Part shown: one piece after another, positions 22,828-34,186 of the stretch | Layout: each line of letters opens with the position of its first letter | Position numbering within the stretch: position 1 is the stretch's first letter | Assembly: GCF_040939455.1 (NCBI RefSeq) | Contig: NC_134108.1 | Coordinates: 10,383,501 to 10,447,500 of the forward strand | Direction: 5' to 3' | Length of the DNA: 64,000 nt | Source of the DNA: Microcebus murinus | Taxonomy: Eukaryota; Chordata; Mammalia; Primates; Cheirogaleidae | Notes under the pieces: model-generated | Database searches by the model: none | What the model was told of the DNA's origin: nothing | What the model saw: only the letters and a program-made list of their open reading frames with translations | Position numbers and translations under genes: made by a program

Positions 22828-25500
22828 ATGCTGTTTATATTTTGTGGCTTCTGGGTATAGTGTTCTATATATTTCAGTTACATCAAATTTGTTCATTATG
22901 TTGTTCAAATTCTACATTTTTACTAGTGTTTTTACTGTTTCTTAATGAGACAGTTATTGTTTTAGTTCGGGTTCTCTTCAAATCATACACTGGGAAAAAA
23001 ACTTGGGCTCAGGAAATTTGAGTGGTAATCCTAGGAATCACAAGAAGAGACTAAAGAAAGTGAGACAAGAAAGAGGAAAAACATCAATAAAGGGCACATT
23101 ATTGAGCTGGTTACCATTCTTGCAAACTAGGGTTTAATGCCATTTGGAACCTTCTAAAAATAATGTGGAGCTCTTGCTTCAGAATTTTCCCTCTCTTAAA
23201 CAGAATGGTTAAAAAAAAAAAAATGTCTACTAACTCCCATCTTCCCTTAGTTGAGGGCTGTACCCAGAGGCGTTAACTCTTCTATATTTCTAGATTGTAT
23301 GTATACATTGTATGTATACATGAAGGTGTATACTTGGGCTCCCAAGATTTTAAAGCCTTCAGGGAGGAAAGCAAAGTTGTGTAGGCATTTGATATGGGAT
23401 GTTGTCAGTGTACAGGAAACTGTTTAACTGCATATGAAATAAAATAGGCTAATAATGTATTACAATTTCTCATTAAGCTGGCAGTTTATTTTCTTTTTTT
23501 TATAACCTGTTTTACATCACATATTTTAAAGCTATAGTTTTAGGTACATTCAACTTTAGTATTGTTACATCTTCCTTGTAAATTGACCTTATTAACATTA
23601 TGAATTGTTCTTCTTTTTCTCTAGTAACTCTTCTTGCCTTAAAGTCTACTTTGCCTGATATTAGTGCAGGTATCACAGCTTTCTTTTAGTTAGTATTTAC
23701 ATGGTATATTTTCTTTTATTATCTTACCTTTAATCCTTGGGTGTCCTTATATTTAAAGTCGTCTCTTGTTAGCAGCATATCAATTTTTTAACTTCAGCCT
23801 GACAATCTTTGCATTTTAAGTAGAATCTTTATTACATTTATATATAAAATGTAATTACTGGGATGCTTGGTTTTAAATCTACCATACTACTCTCTTTTCA
23901 TATATCATATCTGTTGTTTATTTCCTTTTCTTGTTTACTTTTTGGTTAACCAAGTATTTATTTGTGATTGTATTTTCCCCATTTCTTGTTACCATTTCTT
24001 TATGATAGGTGTCCTTGATTTATTAGGCTCTAACATAAACCAATATTTTTCACTTCTTATATAGTGCAGGAAGGGACTTTAGAATACTTGAATTCTGTTT
24101 ACCACCTCCACTTCCCCTCTCCTTGCCATCTGTAGTGAATTGATTTTTTTAAATGTACATATTTTCAAATTATTACTATTATAATTATTTTGTGCAGTGA
24201 ATATTCATTGAAGTTTGTTCAGATATTTAGCCTTTTGTTGTTCCTTATTCTTCCTGGGTTTCTGTGAAATCATCAGAGATTATTATTTCTGCCATATTTA
24301 TTTATATGACAGCTCTGCAAGTGAGGAAATGTGTCAATATTTGTTTATTTTAAAATGTACTTATTTTGAAATTATTTTTGACAGATGTTTATACAGGGTA
24401 TAGAAATACAGGTTCTAGTTATTTTATTTCAAATCTTTAAAGGTATCATTCTATAGTCTTTGACTTCCATTCCTTCTGTCAGAATTTATCTGTTACTGTT
24501 AATGTTGCTCTTTTGTGCTATGTCTTTTCCTCTCTAGAAAACAAAGAGTTTTTTTCTATTTAATTGGTATTTAGCAGTTTTTTCTCAATTTGCCTATGAA
24601 TGATTTTCTTTATTTTTATCTTGCTTGAGTTCACAGCAGGACTTAAATCATTGGCTTGATTCTTTTTTAATTATTGCTGACAAATTCCTGGTTATTATCT
24701 CTGTAATATTTACTTTTACCTCCTCTTCTCTCTCTTTCCTTTTAGACTTAAATTACTTAGAAAATCACTTAGATAATTTGGGAAGAGAAGGCATGTTAGT
24801 TCTTTATCCTCTATATCTTTTGCACTCTTTTCTGTATTATACATCCTTATTTCTCTCTGTGACATTTCCTAGACATTTTCTTGATAGATATTTTCTTCTA
24901 GAGATAGTGTCTTTCTAAATATTTTCTATTCACCTGTTTTCCAGTTCATTTATTGTTTATTTATTTGTATAAAGCTGCTATGAAACTCACCTACTGATTT
25001 ATTAAGTTAAAATATGTAAATATTAATACCTTCCCTAGAATTTGCATTTGGTTAATTTTCAGAGATTTCAATTTTCTATTGATGTTCTCCTCTTTTCAAT
25101 TGTTTTTGTAAAAAATATATTAAACAGAGTTATTTTAAAGTTCATTACTGATAACTCTAATGTCTCAATATCTGTGTGCCTCTTTCTTGTCTGGATTTCT
25201 CTTAGTCCTGTTTTATTATATGCAGGGTAATTGTTTATTGAATGCTGGATACTAGTATAAAAATTGTAGAGGTTCTTGGTAATGATCTTTCTCTCTATGA
25301 AAGGTTTATATTTGGGCTTCTCAGGTGTTTAGAGTAGAGGCAGATCACATTAATCCAATCAGGAGTTTATCTTCCCAGATGCAGAACAGAGACAAGATCA
25401 AACATTCTTTCACCTCCCCAGGACATCTACATAATTGATGCTTCCTTCACTCCCTTTTTCTCTTCTAAGATTTGCCTTATCCTACTTTTGTGCAGATTTC
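22828..25500 (-). mobile_element. Old L1, antisense, ORF2 start to 5' region, interrupted
   Basis: 22828-22950 ('gtatagtgttctatatatt' near 22854, 'tatgttgttcaaattctac' near 22898) and 23462-25500 ('ttccttgtaaattgacc' near 23571, 'cttaaagtctactttgcctg' near 23638, 'aatgtaattactgggatg' type near 23849, 'cttctagagatagtg' near 24894, 'ttgaatgctggatactag' type near 25237) form one inverted L1M from the ORF2 start to the 5' region. The gap at 22951-23461 is an insertion. Confidence 0.6.
22951..23461. other. Unclassified ~510-bp insertion inside old L1
   Basis: Non-L1 text bounded by L1 wording on both sides. It contains 'tcgggttctcttcaaatc' near 22967, a run of 13 A (about 23211-23223) and a 13-bp perfect tandem repeat (attgtatgtatac at 23294-23306 and 23307-23319). 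I do not recognise the family. An old LTR or DNA element is possible; no terminal repeats were found. Confidence 0.45.
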
Positions 25501-25679
25501 CTGAGCCTCACAAGAATGTAACCATTTTACCTCACTGCCTAACCTCTTGTTCTTTTTTTCTTTCTGGAAAGGCCTATCCCCTTTAAATGCTGAAGCTCCC
25601 AAATTCTCCTTTGGAAAAAAAAAACAGCCACAGATTTATCTATAGTTTGTATTTTTCCCATGCACATCCTCAGACGTTG
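25501..25679. other. Short unassigned gap
   Basis: No feature beyond an 11-A run near 25615. Confidence 0.4.
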
Positions 25680-26215
25680 GCTTAATAAACCTCTATTGAT
25701 TGAGGTTTTTGCCCCAGTCACTGATGTTGGGTTGTCATTTGTGACATTCATTTTTTTCTCCTTGATCAGCCTTACCAATGGTTTGTTGATTTTATTAGAC
25801 TTTTCAAATACGTTTTCCTTTTTGCTGATCCTCCAGATAAATATTGTTTCTATTTTATTAAATTGTTTTTACATTTTTATTTCCTCCTTTCAGGCTTCTT
25901 TTGGGTTTACTCTCTGGTTAGTTTTCTAACTTCTTAATTTGAATGCTCAGCCTATTACTTTTTTCTAATGTTTCCTTTATTAATTTATGAGGATAATATT
26001 TCTTTCCATGTACAGCTCTAGCAGCATTCTACAAGTTTTACACAGAAGAGTTTTGTTGATTTTGTTGTTGTATTTTAGATAATCTATAAATTCTGCATTA
26101 TGACTTTTTGATAAACCTGTGAATAACTTAATGATTTTAAAATTCTAAATGTATAGTGTTTGATTTATAATTTTAATTAACAATGGTCAGAGAAGATTAT
26201 CTGCATGATATTAAG
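25680..26215 (-). mobile_element. Old L1 ORF2 fragment, antisense
   Basis: Inverted ORF2 wording: 'ctccttgatcagccttacca' near 25758, 'tttattagacttttcaaa' type near 25791, 'cttcttttgggtttactctc' near 25894, 'aacaatggtcagagaagatt' near 26180. Highly decayed; the frame at 25660-25929 is incidental. Confidence 0.55.
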
Positions 26216-26224
26216 TTTTTACAA

Positions 26225-26445
26225 ATATGAAAATGTATAAGCATATATATACTCATACTATGTTTGTGAATGCAAAGAAAAATTTTTGAAGTTTATATAT
26301 CAAAATTGTTAATAGTAGTTATCCCAAGTGTTAGAATTTTAAAAGTTTTTTTCTTTCTTTCAATTTTTGTATCTTCTACATTTGAAATGTGTATATATAT
26401 TATTTTTTACTAGAAAAACAAAGATATTTACATATATTGGGGATA
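26225..26445 (+). mobile_element. L1ME-like 3' end, sense (tentative)
   Basis: Wording such as 'gtagttatcccaagtg' near 26314 and the T-rich 'tttctttcaatttttgtatc' region near 26353 resemble sense 3' UTR text of old L1ME elements. Weak. Confidence 0.4.
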
Positions 26446-26460
26446 AAAAAGAGTTCACAG

Positions 26461-27061
26461 TGTGAACTGAAATAAAACCTAAGGCTTCCCCCGCCACCCA
26501 CAGGCTGACTGAATGGACCCCCTCTTGGCCAAGGGGATATCCCAAAACTTAATTGCCTGCCATGAGAAGGAAGGTCAGACATGCCTCACCATGCCCCCCT
26601 ACTTCTTGGAGACAGCCTATGTAACCCATTAACAAGCCTAAGGTTATGCAAGACAAACCTGCAGGTCCTCAGTTTACACAACAAATATGTCAGGTGGCTT
26701 GTCTCTGATAAACAGCTCCTTATCTTAAAACATTCCAAGTCTTTAGACAAACTTTCATGTCTTTAACCAATTACAAGTCAAAGAATCTTAAACCCACCTA
26801 TAACCTGTAATCCTTCCACCCCTTCAAGATGGCCCACCTTTTTGGGCCAAACCAATGTCTGCCTCCCATGTATTGATTTATGACTTCGCCTGTAACCTCT
26901 ATCTTCCTGAAATGTATAAGACCAAACTGTAACCCAGTCACACCGAGTCCAGTTGCTCAAGGCTTCTTGGGCATGGCTCCGGATCATGATCCTCAAATTT
27001 GGCTCAGAATAAATCTTTTAAAAATTATTTTACAGAGTTTGGCTTTTTTTCCCCATTAACA
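26461..27061 (+). mobile_element. ERV1-type LTR, copy A (MER4-group-like)
   Basis: 601 bp beginning with TG and ending in CA (…ccccattaaca). It contains 'atgtattgatttatgac' near 26868, a TATA-like 'aatgtataagaccaaactg' near 26912 and a polyadenylation signal 'cagaataaatc' near 27005, the usual LTR order. It is the same family as copy B 173 bp downstream but only roughly three-quarters identical by eye. No adjoining primer-binding site or internal genes. The exact family is uncertain; it resembles gamma-class MER4/MER61-type LTRs. Confidence 0.75.
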
Positions 27062-27233
27062 AGATGAATATATACTACCTGCATATAAGAACCCATTTCT
27101 AACCATCTGCAAATTTTAGAGTTCAGCATTTACTTATTGAAATACTAAAGAAAAACATAAAAGTGTTTAAAATACCATTAATTCCCTTAGCATGAATTTT
27201 AATGCAAATATGTGATTAGATATTATAAGTTTC
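27062..27233. other. Spacer between tandem LTRs
   Basis: 172 bp of AT-rich sequence with no primer-binding-site-like or retroviral coding text. This argues against a simple provirus with deleted interior, although a large deletion cannot be excluded. Confidence 0.5.
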
Positions 27234-27826
27234 TGTTGTAAGCTAAAAATAAAATCTTAAGCCCCCTGCTGACTGAGTTCCTGGCCATGAATCTGACACA
27301 CCTTGTTATACCTCCTCCCTTTTGGAGTTTAGACTAATTGCAAACAGAACCTAAGGCCATGCAAGACAAAGGTTAAGTCACACCTGCAGGCCATCAATTT
27401 GCTTAACAGATCACTTTAAGTATATTGTGGCTTTGTTCTCTGATTAGAAGACCCCCTTAGCTTAACTCAACCATTCCTTTCTATTGACTCCAAGACTTTA
27501 GACAAAGCTTTATTTCTTTAAACATTTACAAACCAAAGAATCTCTGAAACCACCTATGACCTATCAGGCATCCCCTGGTTTTAGATATGCCATCTTTTCA
27601 GGCCAAACCAATGCATACTTTCCATGTATTGATTTATGATTTTACCTACAATTCCTGTCTCCCTAATATGTATAAAACCAAACTATAACCCAACTACCTC
27701 AGGACCATTTATTCAAGGTTTCTTGGATTTGTAAATCTGTGGGCTGGCAGTCACATATATTTGGCTCAGAATAAATCTCTTTAAATTATTTTACAGAGTC
27801 TGTTTTTGTTTTTTTTTTCATTAACA
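27234..27826 (+). mobile_element. ERV1-type LTR, copy B (same family)
   Basis: 593 bp starting TG (27234) and ending in CA (…cattaaca, 27826). Shared landmarks with copy A include 'ggccaaaccaatg' near 27602, 'tccatgtattgatttatga' near 27621, 'atgtataaaaccaaactata' near 27668, 'tttggctcagaataaatct' near 27760 and the terminal 'attattttacagagt'. Same orientation as copy A. Confidence 0.75.
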
Positions 27827-28054
27827 CTCTATCTTTAAAAGAATTATGAATTCTCTAATTGTGAGTACCTGGGGAATTTCCTTGATTTCTTTTGAGTTCT
27901 TTATTTTGTTGTTAAACTGTTTTATCCATTCCTTCAACATGTTTGCAGATGAGGGATGGGGTTGGATCTACAATGTCATATTATGAAATCTGGAGGTTTA
28001 TTTTTATTTTTTTTAGTTTAATTGTTAAAAATATCTGAATTTGTACCAGATTAT

Positions 28055-28335
28055 TATATCCTTGAGAACAGAAGTCAGGTTTTATTTTTTATGTCTGTAT
28101 TTTTAGACATAGAACCTAGCATATTGAAGAACCTTTTAAAATGTTTCATGAATGGGTGAATTTTAAAATAGACATTTCAAAAATTAAGAAAGGAGATAGT
28201 TACAAAAATACTGATTTAATTAACTTCTCCTTGAACTTAAAGTAAATTCCTTGACTTGGACACTGGTATGTCTTTAGCACTTTGCTTGGCACATGGTAAT
28301 GACTGGATGAATATTTGTTGGAGGAATGAATGGCC
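28055..28335 (+). mobile_element. Two L2-like 3' ends, sense
   Basis: 28055-28165 ('atccttgagaacagaagtc' near 28059, 'gacatagaacctagcatatt' near 28108, 'tcatgaatgggtgaa' type) and 28240-28335 ('actttgcttggcacatgg' near 28279, 'gatgaatatttgttgg' near 28306) follow the terminal wording of mammalian L2 (or MIR) elements. Ancient and divergent. Confidence 0.55.
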
Positions 28336-29316
28336 ACTTGTTTTTGTTAAATGTTTAAACCAGATGTACTTCCACCCTTCTTATTTGAAGGGGGATCATA
28401 GGCTATCAAAACTCTAGAAAATCAGCACTTGCTTTCTAATTGGCATTACAATCTGTAAATCAGAATCACATCAGGTGCTCTTCTCTTTACCTATTCTCAT
28501 CTCTCCTGCAGCACTCTTCTTCACCTCTCCCAAATCAGTAAGTAGGAAGAATCCTTTCAGTTTAGCTGAATGAACCAGAAAGGGTTGGACATTCTTTTTT
28601 CAGTTTAATACATTGGAAATAAATATGAAATCAACCATATATCACCAGCTTTCCTTTGTCCCATCCCCCACAACACAGACTATCTTGGGACTCTGCACCC
28701 GCAGCTCAGAAAGGGGCTCATGTGGCCCTTCTGGTTCTCTTCAGTATTCCCACTTTAATCTCAATGTATACTTTCATGGGCTCTTGAACTTCTTGTTTTC
28801 CAAGTTTTGCTTTAGGCCCATGTCTACAAAAAAATATAGTTTTATGAATCGATGTAAGACCCTAGAATTTTCCCTGTATTAACAATTTCTTACTCTTTGA
28901 TTTTGGCAATGTGCTGACAAAGACAATTTTTGTGTTTTAGTAGCGTTTGCTTCAGGCAGATTGATACTGGTTGCACATGACCTCTCTAGTTGAGTGACAC
29001 ATGAGTAGAAAGAAGATATACTATACTTTGTGTCAGTGATGCTTGTATTTGATGAATGTAGTCTCTTTTTTATTTTTTTTTTCTGACTTTCAAATATGGT
29101 TTTTTACTTTTTGTGGACTTTCATTGTGACTAATGATTTCCTCTGATATTTTTATATTTCCCTATAATACTGGTCTATATTCATGTACACATTGAAGACT
29201 GACACTAATGTCCTCAAGTACATTCCCAGGAGATTAGCAGAATTTTGGTATTTCAATGAGTAAATTTCCCTAGAAGGGGTACAAGAGAGACCTGTCCAAC
29301 ATTGACTCGCAGTGTG
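28336..29316. other. Unassigned non-coding stretch
   Basis: No gene or named repeat. The 89-codon frame at 28613-28882 has no recognisable domain. Confidence 0.4.
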
Positions 29317-30776
29317 TTAGAATTGTGGTTTTTTTTAATACTTTTATTTTATCATATTATGGGGGTACAAATATTGTTAGGGTTGCATGTATTGCCCCTG
29401 CCACCCCTCCCCCTGGCCATGCCAGAGCATCAAGCGTGTCCAACCCCCAGATGGTGCCCACCGCACCCATTATGTAAGTATACATCCTTCCCCTCCTCCC
29501 CCCTCCCACCTGCCTACCACCTGATAAAAGTTTTTTGGTTTTTTTTTTGACATTTTGGTTACATTGTATATCTTTGCCTCTCCCTAAGAAGGGTTAGAGA
29601 TATTCCCTCCCCTCCCCCACAATGCTTGCCGCAACCCTAAGATGTGGGTCTCCCCCCCCAATTCCTGGTGAACACTACCACCATTTGAGCACCATAGTTT
29701 TAATCAATCAGTACCAATTTGATGGCGAGTAGATGTAGAGCCCATTTTCCTGATCTTGTGTCGCCTAACTTTGGATATGGGCTTAAATTTAATCCAGGAT
29801 AGCATAAATGGTGCTAGCTCACTGTCATTTCTTAGAATTGAGTAATATTCCATTGTGAGCATATACCAAATTTTAATTATCCACTCATGAATTGAAGGGC
29901 ACTTGGGTTGTTTCCATGATCTTGCAATAGTGAATTGTGCTGCCATAAACATTCGGGTGCAGATATCTGTATAATAGAATGTCTTATGCTTTTTTGGGTA
30001 GATGCCCATCAATGCTATTGCTAGGTCAAATGGTATTTCTATTTCTAGCTGTTTGAGGTATCTTCATTTCCACAAAGGTTGCACTAATTTGCAATCCCAC
30101 CAGCTGTGTAAGAGTGTTCCTGTCTCTCCATATCCTCGCCAGCCTTTTTTGTTTTGGGATTTCTTGATACAGGCCATTCTCACTGGGGTTAGGTGGTATC
30201 TCATTGTGGTTTTGATTTGCATTTCTCTGATGGTTAGAGATGTTGAGCATTCTTTTATGTTTGCAGGCCATTATTCTGTCTTCTTTGGAGAAGTTCCTAT
30301 TCATTTCCATTGCCCATTTCTTAATGGGGTTGCTTGATTTGTTAATTCTTTTAAGTTCTAGATAGATTCTTATTATTTGACCTTTATCAGAAGTATAGAG
30401 AGCAAATATTTTCTCCCATTTTGTGGGTCGTCTATTTGCTCTAATGATAGTTTCCTTGGCTGTCCAGAAACTTTTTAATTTGATGAGATACCATTTGTTT
30501 ATTTTTGATGCCATGGTGATTGCCTTGGGGGTCTTCCTCAAAAATTGTTTGCCTAGACCAATGTCCAATAGGGTTTTCCTAACATCTTCTTCTAGGATTC
30601 TTAAGGTTTCGTGCCTTAGTTTTAAGTTTGTTATCCATCTTGAGTGAATTTTTGTGAGAGGTAGGGATCCTGTTTCAACCTTCCGCATGTAGCTAACCAG
30701 TTTCCCCAACACCATTTATTGAAGAGAGATTATTTTCCCCATTGTATATTTTTGTCTGCTTTATATAGAAATGTGT
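29317..30776 (-). mobile_element. Lemur-type L1, 5'-truncated, antisense
   Basis: Body 29329-30764. It opens with a T run (inverted tail), then an unusual C-rich 3' UTR (about 29360-29703, many runs of 3-6 C, so G-runs in the L1 sense strand). It then carries the ORF2 C-terminal end and stops inside ORF2 near 'cagtttccccaacacc'. The flanks ttagaattgtgg (29317-29328) and atagaaatgtgt (30765-30776) match at 9 of 12 positions and may be a decayed target duplication. The 3' UTR differs from that of human L1, which supports a strepsirrhine source. ORF2 here is better preserved than in any other L1 of the window, so the insertion is comparatively recent. Confidence 0.88.
29704..30764 (-). pseudogene. 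L1 ORF2p C-terminal fragment, frameshifted
   Basis: Frame from 30764 to about 30260 reads the ORF2p region after the reverse transcriptase: [18 protein letters not shown], then K-T-P-K-A-I, W-Y-L-I-K-L-K-S-F-W-T-A-K-E-T-I, W-E-K-I-F-A and [18 protein letters not shown]. Near 30255-30265 the reading shifts. The uninterrupted 229-codon frame (30715-30026) therefore ends with about 77 out-of-frame residues, while the true continuation is in the frame ending at 29704 (TRMFMAAQFTIARSW, QPKCPSIHEWI, TMEYYSILRND). That frame also has a stop at 30066-30064. The N-terminal endonuclease and polymerase core are absent; the copy is dead. Confidence 0.88.
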
Positions 30777-30839
30777 TTTGATATACTTGTAGCATATATC
30801 CATTTGAGTTTCCTTTTATGCCAGCAAATGTAAACAGTT

Positions 30840-31130
30840 TTTTATTAAAAATAATTCATCCTTATTTTAAAAATTAAGAAAATACAGAAAATATAAAGGA
30901 GGAAAAATAAGAAGACTTTTTAAATTCTAACACTTTGAGATAACTATTAATATTTTTGCATACATTTGTCCAGGTTATGTTTCTTTCTTAGGTTAACACC
31001 CACTAAAACACACACAAACATATATACATACATATTCATAGACATTATATTTACAAGAAACGTGATCATAATATGCACAGAGTTTAACCGATTTTTTCCA
31101 CTGAGATCTTTCATCCAAATCTGAACCAAT
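30840..31130 (-). mobile_element. L1ME-like 3' UTR fragment, antisense
   Basis: 'tacagaaaatataaaggagg' near 30884, 'tttgagataactattaat' near 30933 and 'catttgtccaggttatg' near 30963 follow the inverted 3' UTR of old L1ME elements. It contains short CA/TA-rich runs near 31010-31035. Confidence 0.5.
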
Positions 31131-31589
31131 GTGCCTCTTTATCAGCAATTATTTTACCATTTAGCTCTTTTACCATCAAAACACATTTTTCTCCTAAGGC
31201 TTTTTTGTGTTTGTTATATACCATTTTGTAGCACCTCTTTGCTAAGAGAGCACAGCTACAGTTTGTGAATTTTTTAAATGAAAACTTCCAAAAGGAGTAA
31301 TGGAAATATGAAGATAAGTGAGAAAGAAAGCAAGTATGTAGAAATGAAGAAAAAAGGAAGAGACCATATATAGCATGGGAAGTTGGGAAGGGGTGCATCA
31401 TTTTCTTTGAGAATCTTAGGATCTCGATTCCTTTGATTCTAAAACAACAACAAAAAAAGTTATTTGATTTAACTCTGTTATACCACAAGGCAGTAATGCA
31501 TTCTTCTCTTCATAGATGTTTCCCCAATGCTAGAGGCATCCCTACCTGTTACTGGCCTCCAAGTGGAAGTTTTTCCAAGTTTTTGGTGT
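31131..31589. other. Unassigned stretch
   Basis: No gene seen. The 125-codon frame on the minus strand (31488-31111) and the 118-codon plus frame are low-complexity and without domains. Confidence 0.4.
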
Positions 31590-32225
31590 TCATCACAGAA
31601 AAGAATTTGGGGACACACTATGTAAGACAAGTGAGCAAAGGCTTTATTGAAAGTGAGAATACACTCTCAGGGAGGAGAGCGTATAAGCTCAAAAAGAGCA
31701 GCTGCCCAGAGAGGAAGTTGTTCAGATCTTTTCTAGTTTTATTAATTGAGGGGGGCAATATTCAAGGTCAGAAGGTTGGCTTTTACTAAGACTTTGGGTA
31801 GTAATCCCTGGAATTGGGTTCCCTCTCGTTTTCCTAATTTATATGATTGCCTCAGAACTGTCATGGTGATTTCAAGAACAGAGAAATTTTTAAACCACAA
31901 TGTAAATGATGTTAAAATTAGCCAAAGTTCATATGTGGTGGCAGAGATAGATGACAAGATGATCAAGGCTGGTTTTTGCCTGTGGTTATCAGCCCCTCTA
32001 GTGAGCTTCTGCATGAGCCGTTGTTACTTTAACACCTGCATCTGATTTTCACGCCCCTGTGTCCGTCTCAGCCCTGTCTCCTATTCTCCTACTCTGACAT
32101 GTCTACACATGCAATGGCTTGAGTCTGCCCCTTCTGGCCTTGCTACCCTCTTCTTTCTTTCCTTGACTGGTGAGGGACGCTAATATGATGCTAATTTACA
32201 CGACTTTCAAATTGTTCTAAACACT
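31590..32225 (-). mobile_element. LTR-like repeat, antisense (tentative)
   Basis: 'gacacactatgtaagacaag' near 31612, 'ggctttattgaaagtgag' near 31641 (inverted polyadenylation region) and 'cactctcagggaggagagc' near 31662 are typical of antisense retroviral LTR text in primate genomes. The far end near 'tccttgactggtgaggg' is unclear. Family not determined; open frames at 31742-32045 are incidental. Confidence 0.42.
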
Positions 32226-33013
32226 CTCTTAACCCTTCAAAGTTTGGAACTCCTTGGCAACCTATGAATCTTAAAGCCAATATTCTCATAAAGAGAACTC
32301 ATCAATGCAACTTAGCTACCTCACTACAAATAAAACAGAAAATTAGCAGTGAAAGTAATTTGAATGTAGGCTTTATGCTGAGGAATAAAGTAAAGGAATA
32401 AAATGGCGCCAGCATATCTTAGAGTGGCCTGAGCACAACAAACTCTCTTAAAAAGATAATAAAGCTGCTGGAGCAGGAAACAATGATGCCACAGAAATCT
32501 GCTTGGACAGAGAAATAACCCAATATTCTGCAGGAACACAAGGGTAAGGGGGGAAGTGTCATAATTTTGTAACACTGAGCATATCACAGGATTGTTCTGA
32601 ATTTATATTTCTCAGCTGTAAAGTGTTAAATAGAAAATAGATATGCTTTTGTTCTCTTTACAGAGAATGACTTACTCTACAACTATACCAAGAGAAAGGC
32701 TCTAGAAAACCTTGGTGTGCCCTGGAAGGAACTATATAAACTCACAAAGCAGTAGAAACCCTCTTAATTGACACACACAAAAATGACTCGCCAAATTAGC
32801 CAATTCTTTTAACTCTTTTTGTAAGACACGCAGACTGAGGCCCGCATGTACAGTGGGCTACTTTTCATGTACTCACCCAAACCCCTGCAGATCTAAAAGT
32901 CCCTTTGGTTTATGCTAGTTGAATTTATTATTGTAATAATATATGTTAATTGAACTATGTAATATAATAAAACATAACTGTGAAAAGAATAGCCATGTCT
33001 ATGAAAGCAAAGT
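32226..33013. other. Unassigned non-coding stretch
   Basis: No gene, RNA gene or repeat recognised. Confidence 0.4.
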
Positions 33014-33243
33014 TAAATATTCAGTAAAGATTTGATAAAGTTATTGGACTATTCTCTTGGTTTTGGTGTCAATGAGATGACTGCAAGATGTCAGGAAAAT
33101 TGTGAGAGATCACTCCTCGCCTCATATTGTTCCCCAAGTTTACTTGCATTCTGTTAACTTTAAAGAAACTGAAATTGAAGTTACATTGTATTATGAGTTT
33201 AATTTATATAAAAACAAACAAAAAAAACATGAAACTCTAATCA
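33014..33243 (+). repeat. Local duplicate, copy 1
   Basis: About 230 bp present again at 34187-34423 in the same orientation. It runs from 'taaatattcagtaaagattt' through 'aagatgtcaggaaaattgtg' (near 33086) and 'ttactttgaaactgaa'-like text to 'acatgaaactcta'. By eye the two copies are about 90% identical with a few small indels. It is not a repeat family I recognise. Confidence 0.85.
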
Positions 33244-34070
33244 CTGGTCACTCATCTGAAAGCAAAAATTATTGACCCATGAAAAGATTGATGAATCAAT
33301 ATTTTTAATTAAAATAAAATATTTAAATGATATATGTTTATATTCACATATATTTTTCACATATATTACATATATGTAATTTTATAACTGATTATCTAAT
33401 GGACCATTTTGATTAATGACTATGGTATTCTACAGTATTACATTGTGTTTCCTGTATGGGTCTCCAGTGAAACAGACAGGTTTTTCAGAGCATTCCTAAG
33501 GCTGACAGCTTAGCATGGTACAAAAGGTAATTGTGAGGCCTCAGGTTTTATTCACACTAATTTACATAGGTCTTGCCATACTTGCAGGAGTGAAGTTTCA
33601 GTGTTTAAAAATGCCACATCAATATATGCTTACAAGAAAAGAAGAAAAAGGCCATTTCAGAACTGAAGACTAAATTACACAGAACAAAATAAAATAGTCA
33701 TGGTTGCGGAATGGTTAGGGACATAATCCCTAATCATTCAGTTAGAACTGAAGCAATCAGAGAAAAAAAATAAATGTAAAAAATAGATATAGAAAAAATG
33801 ATATAGAGGAGAGGCAGAGGAAATTTAACATTTCTATAATCACAATTCCCAAAGAAGAAAATGAACATACTGGAACAGAACAAATATTTAAACTATGATT
33901 CATGACCCCTTTCTTGAAATAAGATTTATATGTATATATAAAAAGTGAAAATTGACCCCAAACTGTTAACACTGACATATTACAATATTTGATTTTGAAG
34001 ATAAAGCTAGTATCTTTTATGACCGTCAGAGAAAAAAGAAGTTCTTTTGACAGAAAGAAAAATCACATCA
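33244..34070. other. Unassigned AT-rich stretch
   Basis: No gene or recognised repeat. Confidence 0.4.
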
Positions 34071-34186
34071 TGCTAGAGTTTGAATGTTTGTGCCTTCCCA
34101 AATTCATGTTGAAATTTAATTCCCATTGTAACCGTATTAAGAGGTGGGACCTTTAAGATGTGATTAGGCCATGAATATTAAGGCCA

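Noticed and set aside
26461..27826. A complete provirus
   Set aside because: Only 172 bp lie between the two LTRs and no retroviral coding sequence or primer-binding site is visible there.
31111..32045. Frames of 90-125 codons around an LTR-like block
   Set aside because: They overlap on both strands, sit in repeat-like sequence and lack domains.
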